Below are positions 1 through 9,464 of a stretch of 36,628 bases of DNA, one piece after another. The translations under genes were made by a program, and so were the position numbers. The notes beneath the pieces were generated by a model, which saw only the letters and a program-made list of their open reading frames with translations, was not told the DNA's origin and did no database searches. The stretch's first letter is position 1. The number at the start of each line of letters is the position of its first letter. The stretch spans positions 1 to 36,628 of IMG/VR virus record IMGVR_UViG_3300025483_000034. One strand, written 5' to 3'. This DNA is from a virus.

Positions 1-1633
1 GACCAGGAATTACTAACATATTAATATCAAATTCATCAGGATTAGATACAGAGTTAATTGCTTTTCTATATGCTAACGTTCCTGCTGCTGTGTTTGATGA
101 ACAATCCCATCCTTGCGTATTTCCAGAAACAATATCGTTTCCTAAAGATACAACTCTAGAAGGTTTGAATCCATCAAATCCACTTTGAAATGGTACTAAG
201 AACTTACGAGAGTTAATCGTAGTTTTAGCGTTATCTAATGATATTTTATCAGTATTTGGTGATGCTGATGTTGGGTAATTAGCTCCAGCATCTTGATTGT
301 AATCACCTAAATAGAATGCCGTACCTACTACTGCAGTATCACTATCTGGTGTTGGTGATAGGAAGTTTCTATTATCTGTTGTTGCGAAATCAAAATCTAA
401 TCCCCAAAATTTCTTAGGATTATATGATTGATTGATTTTTTGGTCAGCTACCATTGTTGGTGCAGGTAAATCTAATTTACTTCCGAATGGATTTTGTAAT
501 GCTGCAAATCCGAAAGGTACTAAAGTTTCATCAATTGCTTTGTTCATTACTGATGGTGAAGCTTCAACTCTAATATTTGCTGAATTGTTAGCGTAATCAC
601 CATTTGTTGATAATTTACCATCTGCATCTACAGTAATATACTTATCACCAATTACTCTTACGATAAAGTTTGGTGAATCAGGATCTAAGTTAACACCTTG
701 AAAGGTTTCAACTAAGTTTGGTCTGATATCTGAATCAACTATACCTACGAATGGTGAACCAGCAATCTTATCTTGGTCTACTCTTCGTACTACTACAGTA
801 AATGAACCATACTCAGAACCAGGAACTGAACCAGCTACTTTAACATCTTGAATACCGATTTTAAATTCGTAGTTAGTTGCCGTACCATGAGATAGTGTAT
901 GGAATTTAATTAAGTTAGTTGTGTTACCACCTACTTTTTGTGAAGTAATCCACGGAGTAGATGCTTCAGTATAAGCTTTTGTGTAATCTACATCTTTTAA
1001 AACATCCAATGTTACTACAGGAATCTCCCCATCTAATGCAAATACATCTGATTGGAAGTTTTTAAAGTTTGATAAAACATAAGCTTCTTCAGAACCTTTT
1101 GGAGAAAATCCAAATGATTTTGTGAAATAGTTATCGCTTGTTGGGTTTAATGATGCTGAGTAATCTGTTGATACAGCTTCAGAACCATTTACAGTTAATG
1201 TAAACAAAGATGCTGATACTGGTGTACTACCGAAATGGTCAGCAATTGCTGAATCATCAAATACATCTACATCTGATACAATTTCATGTGTTGGGTGTAG
1301 TACTGCTACTACTTTCTCACCAAGTGATGATGATACTTTCAATGCTATTGGGTTTTCCAGAGTGTACCCGTCTTTTCCTAATACTCTAACGATTGTTGCT
1401 GTTCCAGCATCTTCTAAGTAAGTTTGAGCCGTATATGGTAAATATGAATCTAAAGTCAATCCACCGAATACTTGCTGAAACTCTGAAAATGATGATACTG
1501 TTGTTGGAACGAATGCTGGTCCTTTTAATGTTGAACCTACTAATGCTGCTCCAATTTCGCCAATCCCTTGAGGTAGAAATGACAAGTCCTTTTCTCTTGT
1601 AAATACTCCAGGACTTACTATTCTTTCTGCCAT
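1..1633 (-). CDS. 18: Tail sheath protein, gp18-like (3' end beyond window)
   Basis: Contractile tail sheath subunit; the sheath surrounds the tail tube and contracts on infection. The frame runs open from an ATG at 1633 to the window edge, giving 544 whole codons with no stop, so the C-terminus is missing. The N-terminus reads MAERIVSPGVFTREKDLSF and continues QGIGEIGAALVGST, which is the typical opening of T4-like sheath proteins. The last visible residues, NPDEFDINMLVIPG, also match a conserved sheath segment. AGGAG lies 7 bases before the ATG. T4 gp18 is 659 aa, so roughly 100 residues are probably lost. It has its own TATTTATA motif 39 bases upstream. Family assignment is secure; the exact length is unknown. 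Confidence 0.93.
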   Translation of the reverse strand, partial: MAERIVSPGVFTREKDLSFLPQGIGEIGAALVGSTLKGPAFVPTTVSSFSEFQQVFGGLTLDSYLPYTAQTYLEDAGTATIVRVLGKDGYTLENPIALKVSSSLGEKVVAVLHPTHEIVSDVDVFDDSAIADHFGSTPVSASLFTLTVNGSEAVSTDYSASLNPTSDNYFTKSFGFSPKGSEEAYVLSNFKNFQSDVFALDGEIPVVTLDVLKDVDYTKAYTEASTPWITSQKVGGNTTNLIKFHTLSHGTATNYEFKIGIQDVKVAGSVPGSEYGSFTVVVRRVDQDKIAGSPFVGIVDSDIRPNLVETFQGVNLDPDSPNFIVRVIGDKYITVDADGKLSTNGDYANNSANIRVEASPSVMNKAIDETLVPFGFAALQNPFGSKLDLPAPTMVADQKINQSYNPKKFWGLDFDFATTDNRNFLSPTPDSDTAVVGTAFYLGDYNQDAGANYPTSASPNTDKISLDNAKTTINSRKFLVPFQSGFDGFKPSRVVSLGNDIVSGNTQGWDCSSNTAAGTLAYRKAINSVSNPDEFDINMLVIPG

Positions 1634-1672
1634 TTTATTCTCCTATTAATTTCTTTTGGTTTTTATTATATC

Positions 1673-1680
1673 TATAAATA
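1673..1680 (-). promoter_or_regulatory. TATTTATA motif, candidate late promoter for gp18
   Basis: Exact TATTTATA in the sense strand, 39 bases before the sheath start codon and inside the 73-base gap after the 99-aa gene. Confidence 0.6.
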
Positions 1681-1706
1681 CATCAAAAAACTCAAAACGA
1701 TTATAT

Positions 1707-2006
1707 TTATGAGATAGGTGTAAAAGTACCTTCTTCTATGTTAAACTCTCCTTCACCATATTTCTTTTGAAATTCTTCGGTGATTTCACGCTCTCCACTT
1801 CTTAAAGACCTAAACTTGTCAGATAAATTTGATTGTGCAGCTGTAATATTTTCTAATATCATTACTGCATTCAAACGTTCTACCTCTATCTCACCAATTC
1901 TTGCTGTAACCTCAGCAAACTCGGTTCTGAATTCTTTAACTTTAGCAATATCTTTTTCATCGATATTGATAACTTCTTTTTCTTTGATTGTGTTTACTTC
2001 TGCCAT
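1707..2006 (-). CDS. Small coiled-coil protein between gp15 and gp18
   Basis: Hypothetical 99-aa protein; I do not recognise its family. It is charged and almost wholly helical in character. Residues about 15-75 show a heptad-like spacing of hydrophobics (AEVTARIGEIEVERLNAVMI) suggesting a coiled coil, and the tail is acidic and Gly-rich. It sits alone between the tail-completion gene gp15 and the sheath gene, with its own TATTTATA motif, so a tail assembly or chaperone role is possible but unproven. There is no Shine-Dalgarno: the bases before the ATG are A-rich (AAAAACAAAAGTT), unlike most neighbours. Confidence 0.75.
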   Translation of the reverse strand: MAEVNTIKEKEVINIDEKDIAKVKEFRTEFAEVTARIGEIEVERLNAVMILENITAAQSNLSDKFRSLRSGEREITEEFQKKYGEGEFNIEEGTFTPIS

Positions 2007-2046
2007 AACTTTTGTTTTTAAATTTAATTATTATACTTTATGTGTA

Positions 2047-2054
2047 TATAAATA
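2047..2054 (-). promoter_or_regulatory. TATTTATA motif, candidate promoter for 99-aa gene
   Basis: Exact motif 40 bases before the start at 2006, in the short gap after gp15. Confidence 0.6.
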
Positions 2055-2074
2055 TGAAATTATTTTTGTAAAGA

Positions 2075-2878
2075 TTAAATTTTTGGGTTTAATTTCCAAA
2101 CAACCTTTGAAGAACCAAATGCTTTTGAAGTATTTATCTTCAATCCAGTCTGTTCTGGCACTATATATGCTTTGGCTGTAAGAGATACATTAGCTTTTAC
2201 TATTCTCTCTTCACCTACCCCATTAGTTGTATCAAATGAATATGATTCACCTTTTATTTGGAATTTATATCGTTCACCAAATGTACCACCTTGAAAGTAT
2301 ATGATTTGCTCTACTAACTTATTCAAATCTTCCATAAAATCACACCATATTATAACATCGTATGTTAAATTTACATAATCAGGTCTGTCTACTATATAAT
2401 GTTCTGTTACAGGTTGTTGGTCTGTAAGTTGTGAGAATGAATCGTATCTATTTTCTTTTGAATATGTTTTAACAAACGCTTGTGAAGAATCTAAATCAGT
2501 TCTAACTTTTAGTTTAGATATTTCAGTATTCACATCTAATGCGTTTCTTTTAAATGAAATAAGAGGTGTTTGTACTTTACCATTGTTATCTTTTAGAAAC
2601 CCATCTCTCTGTGCTGATGACCAATTTTCTGCATTTGCATACATTACAGGAACAGGAATAAACTTTCCATTCTCTTCTATAATAGGTTTAACATCAGTTT
2701 CTAAAAAACTTTTAAATGCTAAATCTATATCATATATCCCAACAGATACATTTTTTACATCATCGTTTCTACGAGATATCTGTTTAGATTTATCTAACAT
2801 AGGGTCATCTGAAAAAGAATTCTGAGTTCTTTTCAAATCTATCTTATCATCTCTATGTGTTCTGTATCGTTGTGCCAT
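2075..2878 (-). CDS. 15: Tail sheath stabiliser / tail completion protein, gp15-like
   Basis: Homologue of T4 gp15, which caps the finished tail and forms the tail-side half of the head-tail joint. Length is 267 aa against 272 in T4. Two regions can be matched to T4 gp15 by eye: KFIPVPVMYANAENW near residue 50 (T4 has KFIRVPITYASKEHF), and YDVIIWCDFMEDLNKLVEQI near residue 175 (T4 has YELSIFTRYEDDMFQIVEQI). The start is one base from the gp14 stop and has AGGAA 7 bases upstream, so it belongs to a gp13-gp14-gp15 operon. The N-terminal 25 residues are polar and basic. Confidence 0.85.
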   Translation of the reverse strand: MAQRYRTHRDDKIDLKRTQNSFSDDPMLDKSKQISRRNDDVKNVSVGIYDIDLAFKSFLETDVKPIIEENGKFIPVPVMYANAENWSSAQRDGFLKDNNGKVQTPLISFKRNALDVNTEISKLKVRTDLDSSQAFVKTYSKENRYDSFSQLTDQQPVTEHYIVDRPDYVNLTYDVIIWCDFMEDLNKLVEQIIYFQGGTFGERYKFQIKGESYSFDTTNGVGEERIVKANVSLTAKAYIVPEQTGLKINTSKAFGSSKVVWKLNPKI

Positions 2879-2879
2879 T

Positions 2880-3407
2880 TTAGATTCCTATTGGTAAATC
2901 ATTATTATCTTTATTAACACCTACTCTAAAATCATCTTTTAATTTTAGTTGACTTCTTCTAGCTACATGCGTTTCACATATAATAGATACACTATACCCA
3001 TGCTCATCACCACCATCCCAAGTAGTTGGGTTTTTACCAGCAACGAATTGATTTTGGAATGTTACATCTACAATATGTTGTTCATCATTCCATTCTATTA
3101 CATCACCAATTGCAGGAAGTATGTTTTTCTCTTTTAAAATATCTCTTAGGAAGTAAAAGTTTACACTTCTAGTATAAGATGAACCAAATTCATCGAATAC
3201 AGCTTCAGCATTTGTTCTATCAACTAATGTTGGTATTTTTACAGGATTGTAATATACCTTATTTTTACCTTCACCATATAAGTTTTGTTTTGTATCTTCT
3301 ATGATGACCTTATAGTAATACACTTCAGTATCTATGATATCTGTAATTAACTCTTTGTTTATTTTACTAAACAGAGCCATATCTCTTTGTCCACCGAATA
3401 ATGCCAT
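2880..3407 (-). CDS. 14: Neck protein, gp14-like
   Basis: Likely homologue of T4 gp14, a head-completion protein at the neck where the tail docks. At 175 aa it is shorter than T4 gp14 (256 aa). Shared features are an N-terminal LFSKIN segment, a Tyr-rich strand VYYYKV near residue 30, an RSVNFYFLRDIL helix near residue 85, and the segment PAIGDVIEWNDEQHIVDV near residue 100, which resembles T4's GDLIYFPMDNSLFEINWV. It lies between gp13 and gp15, three bases after the gp13 stop, with a modest AGGG ribosome site. The position supports the call as much as the weak sequence likeness does. Confidence 0.75.
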   Translation of the reverse strand: MALFGGQRDMALFSKINKELITDIIDTEVYYYKVIIEDTKQNLYGEGKNKVYYNPVKIPTLVDRTNAEAVFDEFGSSYTRSVNFYFLRDILKEKNILPAIGDVIEWNDEQHIVDVTFQNQFVAGKNPTTWDGGDEHGYSVSIICETHVARRSQLKLKDDFRVGVNKDNNDLPIGI

Positions 3408-3410
3408 AAT

Positions 3411-4571
3411 TTACCCTATATAAATTGCCCTAGGTACTCTATTTAATGTAGATTCCATTGCTTCTGATTCTTCTTGCTGTGCTTGAAGTAATGCTTTTCT
3501 AGAAGTAGCTTCTAAATTCTCTCTTAATTCTGTAATTAAGATTTCTTTTTCAGTAGCAGCTTCGCTTCTTAAATCTGCACCATCTAATGTTATTTCTGAG
3601 TTAGGAATTGGTACTGAACTAAACTTAGCTCTTACTGCACCTAACATTTCTTTAGCTAATGCTAATGTATATTTTTCAATCCATCGTTTTCCAACGTGAT
3701 TAATCTTACTATACTCAATTCTATCGTATCTTACATTAGAATAATCAGATACTACAGAAGTAGCCACTATTGGATTATTTCTTTCTGATAATAATACATA
3801 ATGGAAGTGTACTGTATATGGTGTTTCAGGTATTGGGAATAATCTAACTCTGTTATTCTGAATATCAAATCCATATTGAGATTTACGAACCATATCATTA
3901 AGTTCAATTGCTTGTAACCTTAATAAATCATCATAAAGTGGTTGCATCATAAATGAAACACCTGGTGAGTAATTACCCCATCCAAAAGTATCCATCATTT
4001 GTTGTGAACCTAAACCAGTTCCTACAAATGGGTCAAAGTATCTTACCATCGCAGGTGGTGCGTTATGCATCATCTTTTTGATTTCAAATTCATCAACTCC
4101 TATAGTACCTACTTCTAAAGATGCGCCTGAATTAGATACATCTTTTAAATCGTAAACTTGCTGTCCTTTTTTAGCTTCAAATGAACCAGTATAATATGTT
4201 ACACTACCACCACTACCAGCTTCTGTACCATAATCTTTAGCTAATGTTACTAAACCACCTAAGTTTGCATCAAGTTGAGTTTGAGATACATTAGATGATG
4301 TAGGGTGTCCTTTTAGATTAAGTAAATTTTCTCTAATATTAAATTGATTAACTTGAGATGAGTATTCTGTAGTTGCTTCTTCGAAACAAGCATAGAAGTT
4401 TATATCCTGCAGTTCTATATCAACTATAGGATAACCTAATCGTTTTGCGCACCATTCAGCTGTCTTATCAACTGATGATTGAAATTCTGAATCGGTATCA
4501 TAATGTCCAAATGGTGTATTACCAGCTGAAAATGATGATGAACCCGGCCATATTGGAATGTTTACTGCCAT
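3411..4571 (-). CDS. 13: Neck protein, gp13-like
   Basis: Homologue of T4 gp13, which binds the portal after DNA packaging and begins the neck. At 386 aa it is longer than T4 gp13 (309), in the range of marine T4-like versions. The N-terminal segment AEWCAKRLGYPIVDIELQD (residues about 38-56) is the signature I know from gp13 of marine myoviruses, followed by a helix FEEATTEYSSQVNQF. Pro-rich and Gly-rich loops lie between residues 100 and 230. AGGAG precedes the ATG by 7 bases, and a TATTTATA motif lies 22 bases before it. First gene of the gp13-gp14-gp15 unit. Confidence 0.85.
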   Translation of the reverse strand: MAVNIPIWPGSSSFSAGNTPFGHYDTDSEFQSSVDKTAEWCAKRLGYPIVDIELQDINFYACFEEATTEYSSQVNQFNIRENLLNLKGHPTSSNVSQTQLDANLGGLVTLAKDYGTEAGSGGSVTYYTGSFEAKKGQQVYDLKDVSNSGASLEVGTIGVDEFEIKKMMHNAPPAMVRYFDPFVGTGLGSQQMMDTFGWGNYSPGVSFMMQPLYDDLLRLQAIELNDMVRKSQYGFDIQNNRVRLFPIPETPYTVHFHYVLLSERNNPIVATSVVSDYSNVRYDRIEYSKINHVGKRWIEKYTLALAKEMLGAVRAKFSSVPIPNSEITLDGADLRSEAATEKEILITELRENLEATSRKALLQAQQEESEAMESTLNRVPRAIYIG

Positions 4572-4593
4572 TTATAATCTCCTAATTCTTTTA

Positions 4594-4601
4594 TATAAAT
4601 A
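4594..4601 (-). promoter_or_regulatory. TATTTATA motif, candidate promoter for gp13-gp14-gp15
   Basis: Exact motif 22 bases before the gp13 start. Confidence 0.6.
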
Positions 4602-4672
4602 TGAGAATCTTTAAGAATCACTTAGATTCATAACTTATTGATACTCAGTACTTTTCACTATCACTATCATAG

Positions 4673-4691
4673 CTATCTGATAATCAGATAG
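4673..4691. repeat. Perfect 9-bp inverted repeat after the 147-aa gene
   Basis: CTATCTGAT and ATCAGATAG are separated by one base, 4 bases past the stop of the 147-aa gene. In the gene sense no T-run follows; instead there are tandem GATAG units. On the plus strand a T7 run begins about eight bases after it. It could be a 3'-end stabilising hairpin, a weak terminator against plus-strand transcription, or a protein-binding palindrome. Confidence 0.5.
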
Positions 4692-4695
4692 TTAT

Positions 4696-5139
4696 CTATT
4701 TTTTTCTACATAGGTAAAGTTCTTTCACCTCTGAAGCATATTGTAATCCAGTCGTAGTAGATAAGCCAATCCACCCATCACTAAGTTCCGTTGAACCAGC
4801 TGAATCAGTATATATCAAATCACCTATTGCTGGGGATTCTCCTGAACCATCGTGCCAATATTTAGTCTCAGGCTCATTACCACAAACTTCACCTCTTTCA
4901 GAAAAGGTAGTACCAAGAAAATCTTTTAAAGCTGATAAGGTGTGGTTATATGAATAAAATTCACTCATTGAATGAGGTGCTGTTCTATCTGGTCTATCAG
5001 CGGCTGCATTTGCCGTATTAATAGTACCATTAGTCCCATCACTACATTGTGTTAATGAAGTATTGGCTGTGGTAGATGTTCTACCCAACTCAGTATTGAT
5101 TTGACTAATTGATATCTGACCTGATGCTGCTAATGCCAT
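4696..5139 (-). CDS. Small virion/fibre-associated protein
   Basis: 147-aa protein of unknown role. The N-terminus, SGQISISQINTELGRTST, is a short module that recurs at the start of many phage fibre and virion accessory proteins. The C-terminal part has several Cys residues (C78 and C143 are easy to place) and a Gly/Ser-rich stretch DGSGESPAIGDLIYTD. Its ATG overlaps the stop of the 1428-aa fibre gene (TAATG), with AAAGGGAA upstream, so the two are translated as a pair. By position it may be a fibre-attached, host-range or decoration protein, or an assembly partner of the long fibre. Function is inferred from context only. Confidence 0.7.
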   Translation of the reverse strand: MALAASGQISISQINTELGRTSTTANTSLTQCSDGTNGTINTANAAADRPDRTAPHSMSEFYSYNHTLSALKDFLGTTFSERGEVCGNEPETKYWHDGSGESPAIGDLIYTDSAGSTELSDGWIGLSTTTGLQYASEVKELYLCRKK

Positions 5140-8100
5140 TACAACTTCCCTTTGATTTCAGTTAGTTCCGATTTTAACGAATCTATCTGAGTTTGTTGTT
5201 CTTTCATACCTTCAATTAGAACTGCTACCATTTTTTCATAATCTACAGTCTTATATAGTGTATCTTCCTCACCTTCTACATATGGTAGTGTGTGTTCATG
5301 TACTATATCAGGAATAACCGATTCAACTTCTTGTGCTATAAGCCCTAAATCATGTTTACCTTTTCTATTACCATTATTCCAATCATACTCAACACCTCTA
5401 AGTGCTTTGATTTTATCTAATGGATTTTCAATTGTTTTAATGTTATCTTTAAGTCTTTCATCTGATATTGTTGAAGAATATGCTACAACATCACCATCAA
5501 CGTGTAATGTACCATTATCTAACAATCTCATATCCTCACCACCAGCAGTGTACCATCTAATACCTACATCTGCATCGTACCAAGTGAAATCATGTGTATT
5601 ACCTGAATAAACATCAGTTGCAGTTGAGTTTCTTCTTCTATCATCTTCTAAACGGAACGTAGTTCCACTTAAAGTAATACCATAGTTTCCATCTGCTGTA
5701 TATGTGGTGTTAGTATCTGTTTTTACAAACCCAGCTTTTGTAACTATTTCAGCAACCTGTTCATCGGAAAGTTGAGTATTTGTATCTGTATATGATGTTA
5801 TATATCCTCTTCCGTTAGCAATTTGAGAGTTATTAGTTACATTAGTTGCCCCATCTGCTACATTTAATAATGCTCTAGCTGCAGCGGCTGTATAAGAACG
5901 ACCATAAGTATCAGTTCCATTTGTACCAGTAAATAATCCCATTCCTGAAGTTGCCCCAGAAGTACTAAATGTTCCTGTACCATTGAAATAATTAGCAAAT
6001 ATGTAACCACTACTATTTCGTTGAACTACCGTACTATTACCAGCAGCTGATGAAACTGTGTAAGGGAAACTATAGTTGTTTGCTCCAGTTGCTATTCCAT
6101 CTAACTTAGTTTTTAATGTTGAGGTAAAATTCTTTTGTGTTAACCCACCATCACCAACTGAATAAGTGGTGTTTGTATCCGTTGATGATATTACACCTGC
6201 GGAAGTTATTGATACGTTAGTACCAGCTGAGAAGTTAGCTCTTACTTGAGCTGCTGATAATTGGGTGTTAGTATCTGTTTTTATAAACCCAGCTTTTGTA
6301 ACTATTTCAGCAACCGCTTCATCGGAAAGTTGAGTATTTGTGTTTGTAACTGTATTGGTTATTACACCTGTAGATGAATTGTAACTAATCCCAGTTCCAG
6401 CAGATACCTTACTTCTAACTTGTGCAGTTGTTAATTGAGTATTGGTATTTGTATCAGTTGCCGATATTACACCAGTTGATGAGATTTGTACATTAGTTCC
6501 AGCTGAGAAGTTAGCTCTTACTTGAGCTGCTGATAATTGGGTGTTAGTATCTGTATAGGTTTTGATATAACCCATTTTTTCTATATCCCCATCACTTAGT
6601 TGGGTGTTTGTATCCGTTGATGATATTACACCACCACTGCTTATTGCTACATTAGTACCAGCTGAGAAGTTAGCTCTTACTTGAGCTGCTGATAATTGTG
6701 TGTTTGTATCAGTAAATAATGCGTTAGATGGAACTGCTTTTTTAACATTATCAAATGCCCAATTAGAACTAATTGATGTTGTTGTAGCTCCATCGACAGG
6801 AGTATCGTGAATACCTCTCCAAGTATTATTATCCGTAGTTTTGTACCCAGCAGATGCGTGATTTCCCCACCCATATGCAGTATTCCAATTTGCTGAATTA
6901 CCGCCACTAGCAGTTACTGTACCACTAGTCCAAATATTAGTACCCATAGCAGATTTTCCAGTACCATTGTCACACCATACCATTTGGTGTCCACCTGCCA
7001 TTGTACCACCTGTGGTGTTATTTGTATGTTTATATGCTAGACCGTATAAGTTACCGAAGTTAGTACCGCTAGCATGGTTTTTATAAGCTGTTCCCATTGA
7101 CCATATATGGTCTGTTTTATAAGAATCGTATGTACCAAAGATACCCTCATCTCTAGCAGTAGATACTAATCCACCTGAGAATGTATCATCAGCGTTTGAT
7201 TTTAAGTATGTGGATGAATCAAGTGCATCTAATTTGTTTTTTAATGTGGTTGTAAAGTTTTGTTGAGTCAATCCACCAGCACCAACTGAATAAGTGGTAT
7301 TTGTATCTGTTGAACTGATTACACCTTCAGAACTTATTGCTATATTAGTTCCTGCCGTTAATGCTTTAACTACATTTGTAGTATCTGTTGGGGTCGCTCC
7401 TGCAGTAATTCCATCTAATTTAGATTTTAAAGTAGTGGTAAAGTTCTTTTGTGTTAATCCACCATCACCTACGGAGTAAGTAGTGTTGTTATCAGATGCC
7501 CAAACTGCTGTTCCACTTGAAGAGTACTTTAGGAACTGTCCACTTGAACCACCCGTTGGTATATGGTTATTTCCAGCACCTGTTGGGTGAGAATAATTGT
7601 TTGCTGAAGTTGCTATTCCATCTAACTTAGTTTTTAATGTGGTTGTAAAATTCTTTTGTGTTAAACCGCCATCACCAACTGAATAAGTGGTGTTAGTATC
7701 TGTTGAACTGATTACACCACCACTGCTTATTGCTACATTAGTTCCTGCTGAGAAGTTAGCTCTTACTTGAGCTGCTGATAATTGTGTGTTTGTATCTGTA
7801 TAGGTTTTGATATAACCCATTTTTTCTATATCACCATCACTTAGTTGGGTGTTTGTATTTGTAGATGAAATAACCCCGGTTGATGAGATTTGTACATTAG
7901 TTCCAGCACTTATTATTGAATTTCTAAAATTTGTAGGGGTTAAATATCTAAGATAGTCATCTTGTGAACAATATATACGAGTTAATGTCCCACTAGCAGT
8001 ACCTGATGTTGTGTTTATCCACCCAGTATCTAAATAACCACTACTATTTGTTCTTACTACTCTATTTGCTACGTTATTTCTACCTGTATGTAAATCTAAT

Positions 8101-9425
8101 CCATCTAATAAATTTGAATCTGCTGCTTTGCCTGATGTACTTAATTTTCCAGCCAATGCAGTTGTCATTGAACCTGCGAAATCAGCATCATCACCTAAAG
8201 ATGCGGCTATTTCGTTTAATGTATCTAATGCTGCTGGAGCAGAATCAACTACTGCCTGAATAGCTGCATCTACTTGAGCTGATGTTCGGTATCCTGCTCC
8301 ATTTGTTAATTGATTGTTGTTAGTTACATTAGTTGCAGTTGTTGAAATAACACCTGTGCTATTATTATAAGATATTAGCCCAGTACCCGAAATCTTACCT
8401 CTTACATCTGCTGTTGATAACTGAGTATTATTATCCGTAGTTTTAAACCCAGCATCTGAAATTACTTTCGTAATGTCCTCATCACTTCGCTGAGTATTGG
8501 TATCAGTAAATAATGCGTTTGAAGGTACTGCTTTTTTAACATTATCAAATGCCCAATTAGAACTAATTGATGTTGTTGTAGCTCCATCGACTGGAGTATC
8601 GTGAATACCTCTCCAAGTATTATTATCAGTCCAAGGAACGTTAACGTACATTTTCTCAGAACTAACTTCGACTGGGTAATTCTTTCCACTTTCAGCAAAT
8701 CCAATTTTGAATCCACCTCTTGTCAATGATGAACCAGCTGGAAGTGTGTATGTAAAGTTATTAGCGTCAGTTGCTCCTGTATATCCTAAATCTTTTAAAG
8801 TTAATGTTCTCGTAGCAACTGTTCCGTTTGCATCAGTAACGTGACCCGAAGTATCCGTTGTTATATTAAAATCTAAATCAGAAATTACAGTAGCACCTTC
8901 CAATGCAGTTGTATCGATGTTGATATCATCACCAGGATGTGTTGGGTGAGTGTAAACTGTATTGTTATCAGTCCAAGGTACATTCACATACATTTTTTCT
9001 GAAGAAAGTTCGACTGGGTAATTCTTTCCACTTTCTGTGTAACCAATCTTAAATCCACCTCTTGTCGATGCAGTTCCTAATGGAAGTGAGTAATTGTTAT
9101 ATGTGTTTGAGTTAAATGCATTTGAACCTAATGTGTGGTATTTAACAACCCCATTTGAATCTCTAGTTAAAAACTTTATTGAAGTATCCGATGTACTATC
9201 TAATGTCTCAGGACCTGTTAAAATAACATTACCATCGAAGGTTGAAGTTCCATCTGCATTTACGTTTAGTATTGGTACTCCTGATATATCTGATACTGAG
9301 AATAAATCTCCAGTCAAATCATCAGTTATTGAGAATAATTGTCCTTGTGAGCCTTGTATATCTAATACTACCGAGCCCGAGCCTTCTACGATGAGACCCT
9401 TTTTTACTTTAAATTCATTTGCCAT
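5139..9425 (-). CDS. Long tail fibre with C-terminal S74 chaperone domain
   Basis: 1428-aa receptor-binding fibre candidate and the largest gene here. The N-terminus, FKVKKGLIVEGSGSVVLDIQ, should attach it to the particle. Most of the rest is a repetitive shaft: many copies of a unit around TNTQLSAAQVRANFSAGTNV with ISSTDTNTTYSVGDGGLTQ, plus long duplicated blocks (STRGGFKIG, ESGKNYPVE, DTPVDGATTTSISSNWAFD). The last 110 residues or so are an intramolecular chaperone of the peptidase S74 type (SDERLKDNI, then LGLIAQEVE, YEKMVAVLIEGMKEQ), which in known fibres helps trimer folding and cuts itself off at the Ser of SDxRLK. It ends in a coiled coil. AAAGG lies before the ATG. The shaft repeats are shared with the 406-aa protein. 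Confidence 0.92.
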   Translation of the reverse strand: MANEFKVKKGLIVEGSGSVVLDIQGSQGQLFSITDDLTGDLFSVSDISGVPILNVNADGTSTFDGNVILTGPETLDSTSDTSIKFLTRDSNGVVKYHTLGSNAFNSNTYNNYSLPLGTASTRGGFKIGYTESGKNYPVELSSEKMYVNVPWTDNNTVYTHPTHPGDDINIDTTALEGATVISDLDFNITTDTSGHVTDANGTVATRTLTLKDLGYTGATDANNFTYTLPAGSSLTRGGFKIGFAESGKNYPVEVSSEKMYVNVPWTDNNTWRGIHDTPVDGATTTSISSNWAFDNVKKAVPSNALFTDTNTQRSDEDITKVISDAGFKTTDNNTQLSTADVRGKISGTGLISYNNSTGVISTTATNVTNNNQLTNGAGYRTSAQVDAAIQAVVDSAPAALDTLNEIAASLGDDADFAGSMTTALAGKLSTSGKAADSNLLDGLDLHTGRNNVANRVVRTNSSGYLDTGWINTTSGTASGTLTRIYCSQDDYLRYLTPTNFRNSIISAGTNVQISSTGVISSTNTNTQLSDGDIEKMGYIKTYTDTNTQLSAAQVRANFSAGTNVAISSGGVISSTDTNTTYSVGDGGLTQKNFTTTLKTKLDGIATSANNYSHPTGAGNNHIPTGGSSGQFLKYSSSGTAVWASDNNTTYSVGDGGLTQKNFTTTLKSKLDGITAGATPTDTTNVVKALTAGTNIAISSEGVISSTDTNTTYSVGAGGLTQQNFTTTLKNKLDALDSSTYLKSNADDTFSGGLVSTARDEGIFGTYDSYKTDHIWSMGTAYKNHASGTNFGNLYGLAYKHTNNTTGGTMAGGHQMVWCDNGTGKSAMGTNIWTSGTVTASGGNSANWNTAYGWGNHASAGYKTTDNNTWRGIHDTPVDGATTTSISSNWAFDNVKKAVPSNALFTDTNTQLSAAQVRANFSAGTNVAISSGGVISSTDTNTQLSDGDIEKMGYIKTYTDTNTQLSAAQVRANFSAGTNVQISSTGVISATDTNTNTQLTTAQVRSKVSAGTGISYNSSTGVITNTVTNTNTQLSDEAVAEIVTKAGFIKTDTNTQLSAAQVRANFSAGTNVSITSAGVISSTDTNTTYSVGDGGLTQKNFTSTLKTKLDGIATGANNYSFPYTVSSAAGNSTVVQRNSSGYIFANYFNGTGTFSTSGATSGMGLFTGTNGTDTYGRSYTAAAARALLNVADGATNVTNNSQIANGRGYITSYTDTNTQLSDEQVAEIVTKAGFVKTDTNTTYTADGNYGITLSGTTFRLEDDRRRNSTATDVYSGNTHDFTWYDADVGIRWYTAGGEDMRLLDNGTLHVDGDVVAYSSTISDERLKDNIKTIENPLDKIKALRGVEYDWNNGNRKGKHDLGLIAQEVESVIPDIVHEHTLPYVEGEEDTLYKTVDYEKMVAVLIEGMKEQQTQIDSLKSELTEIKGKL
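6733..6797 (-). repeat. Shared fibre repeat, copy 1 of 3
   Basis: A 65-base stretch in the 1428-aa fibre gene, identical by eye to 8527-8591 in the same gene and to 12424-12488 in the 406-aa gene. It encodes DGATTTSISSNWAFDNVKKA. Weaker identity continues on both sides. Confidence 0.85.
8527..8591 (-). repeat. Shared fibre repeat, copy 2 of 3
   Basis: Second copy of the 65-base block. The following bases encode NVPWTDNNTWRGIHDTPV, in the same order as in the 406-aa gene. Confidence 0.85.
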
Positions 9426-9464
9426 AGTTGTTACCTTTCATTGTCCAGGTTATACATTATTTTA

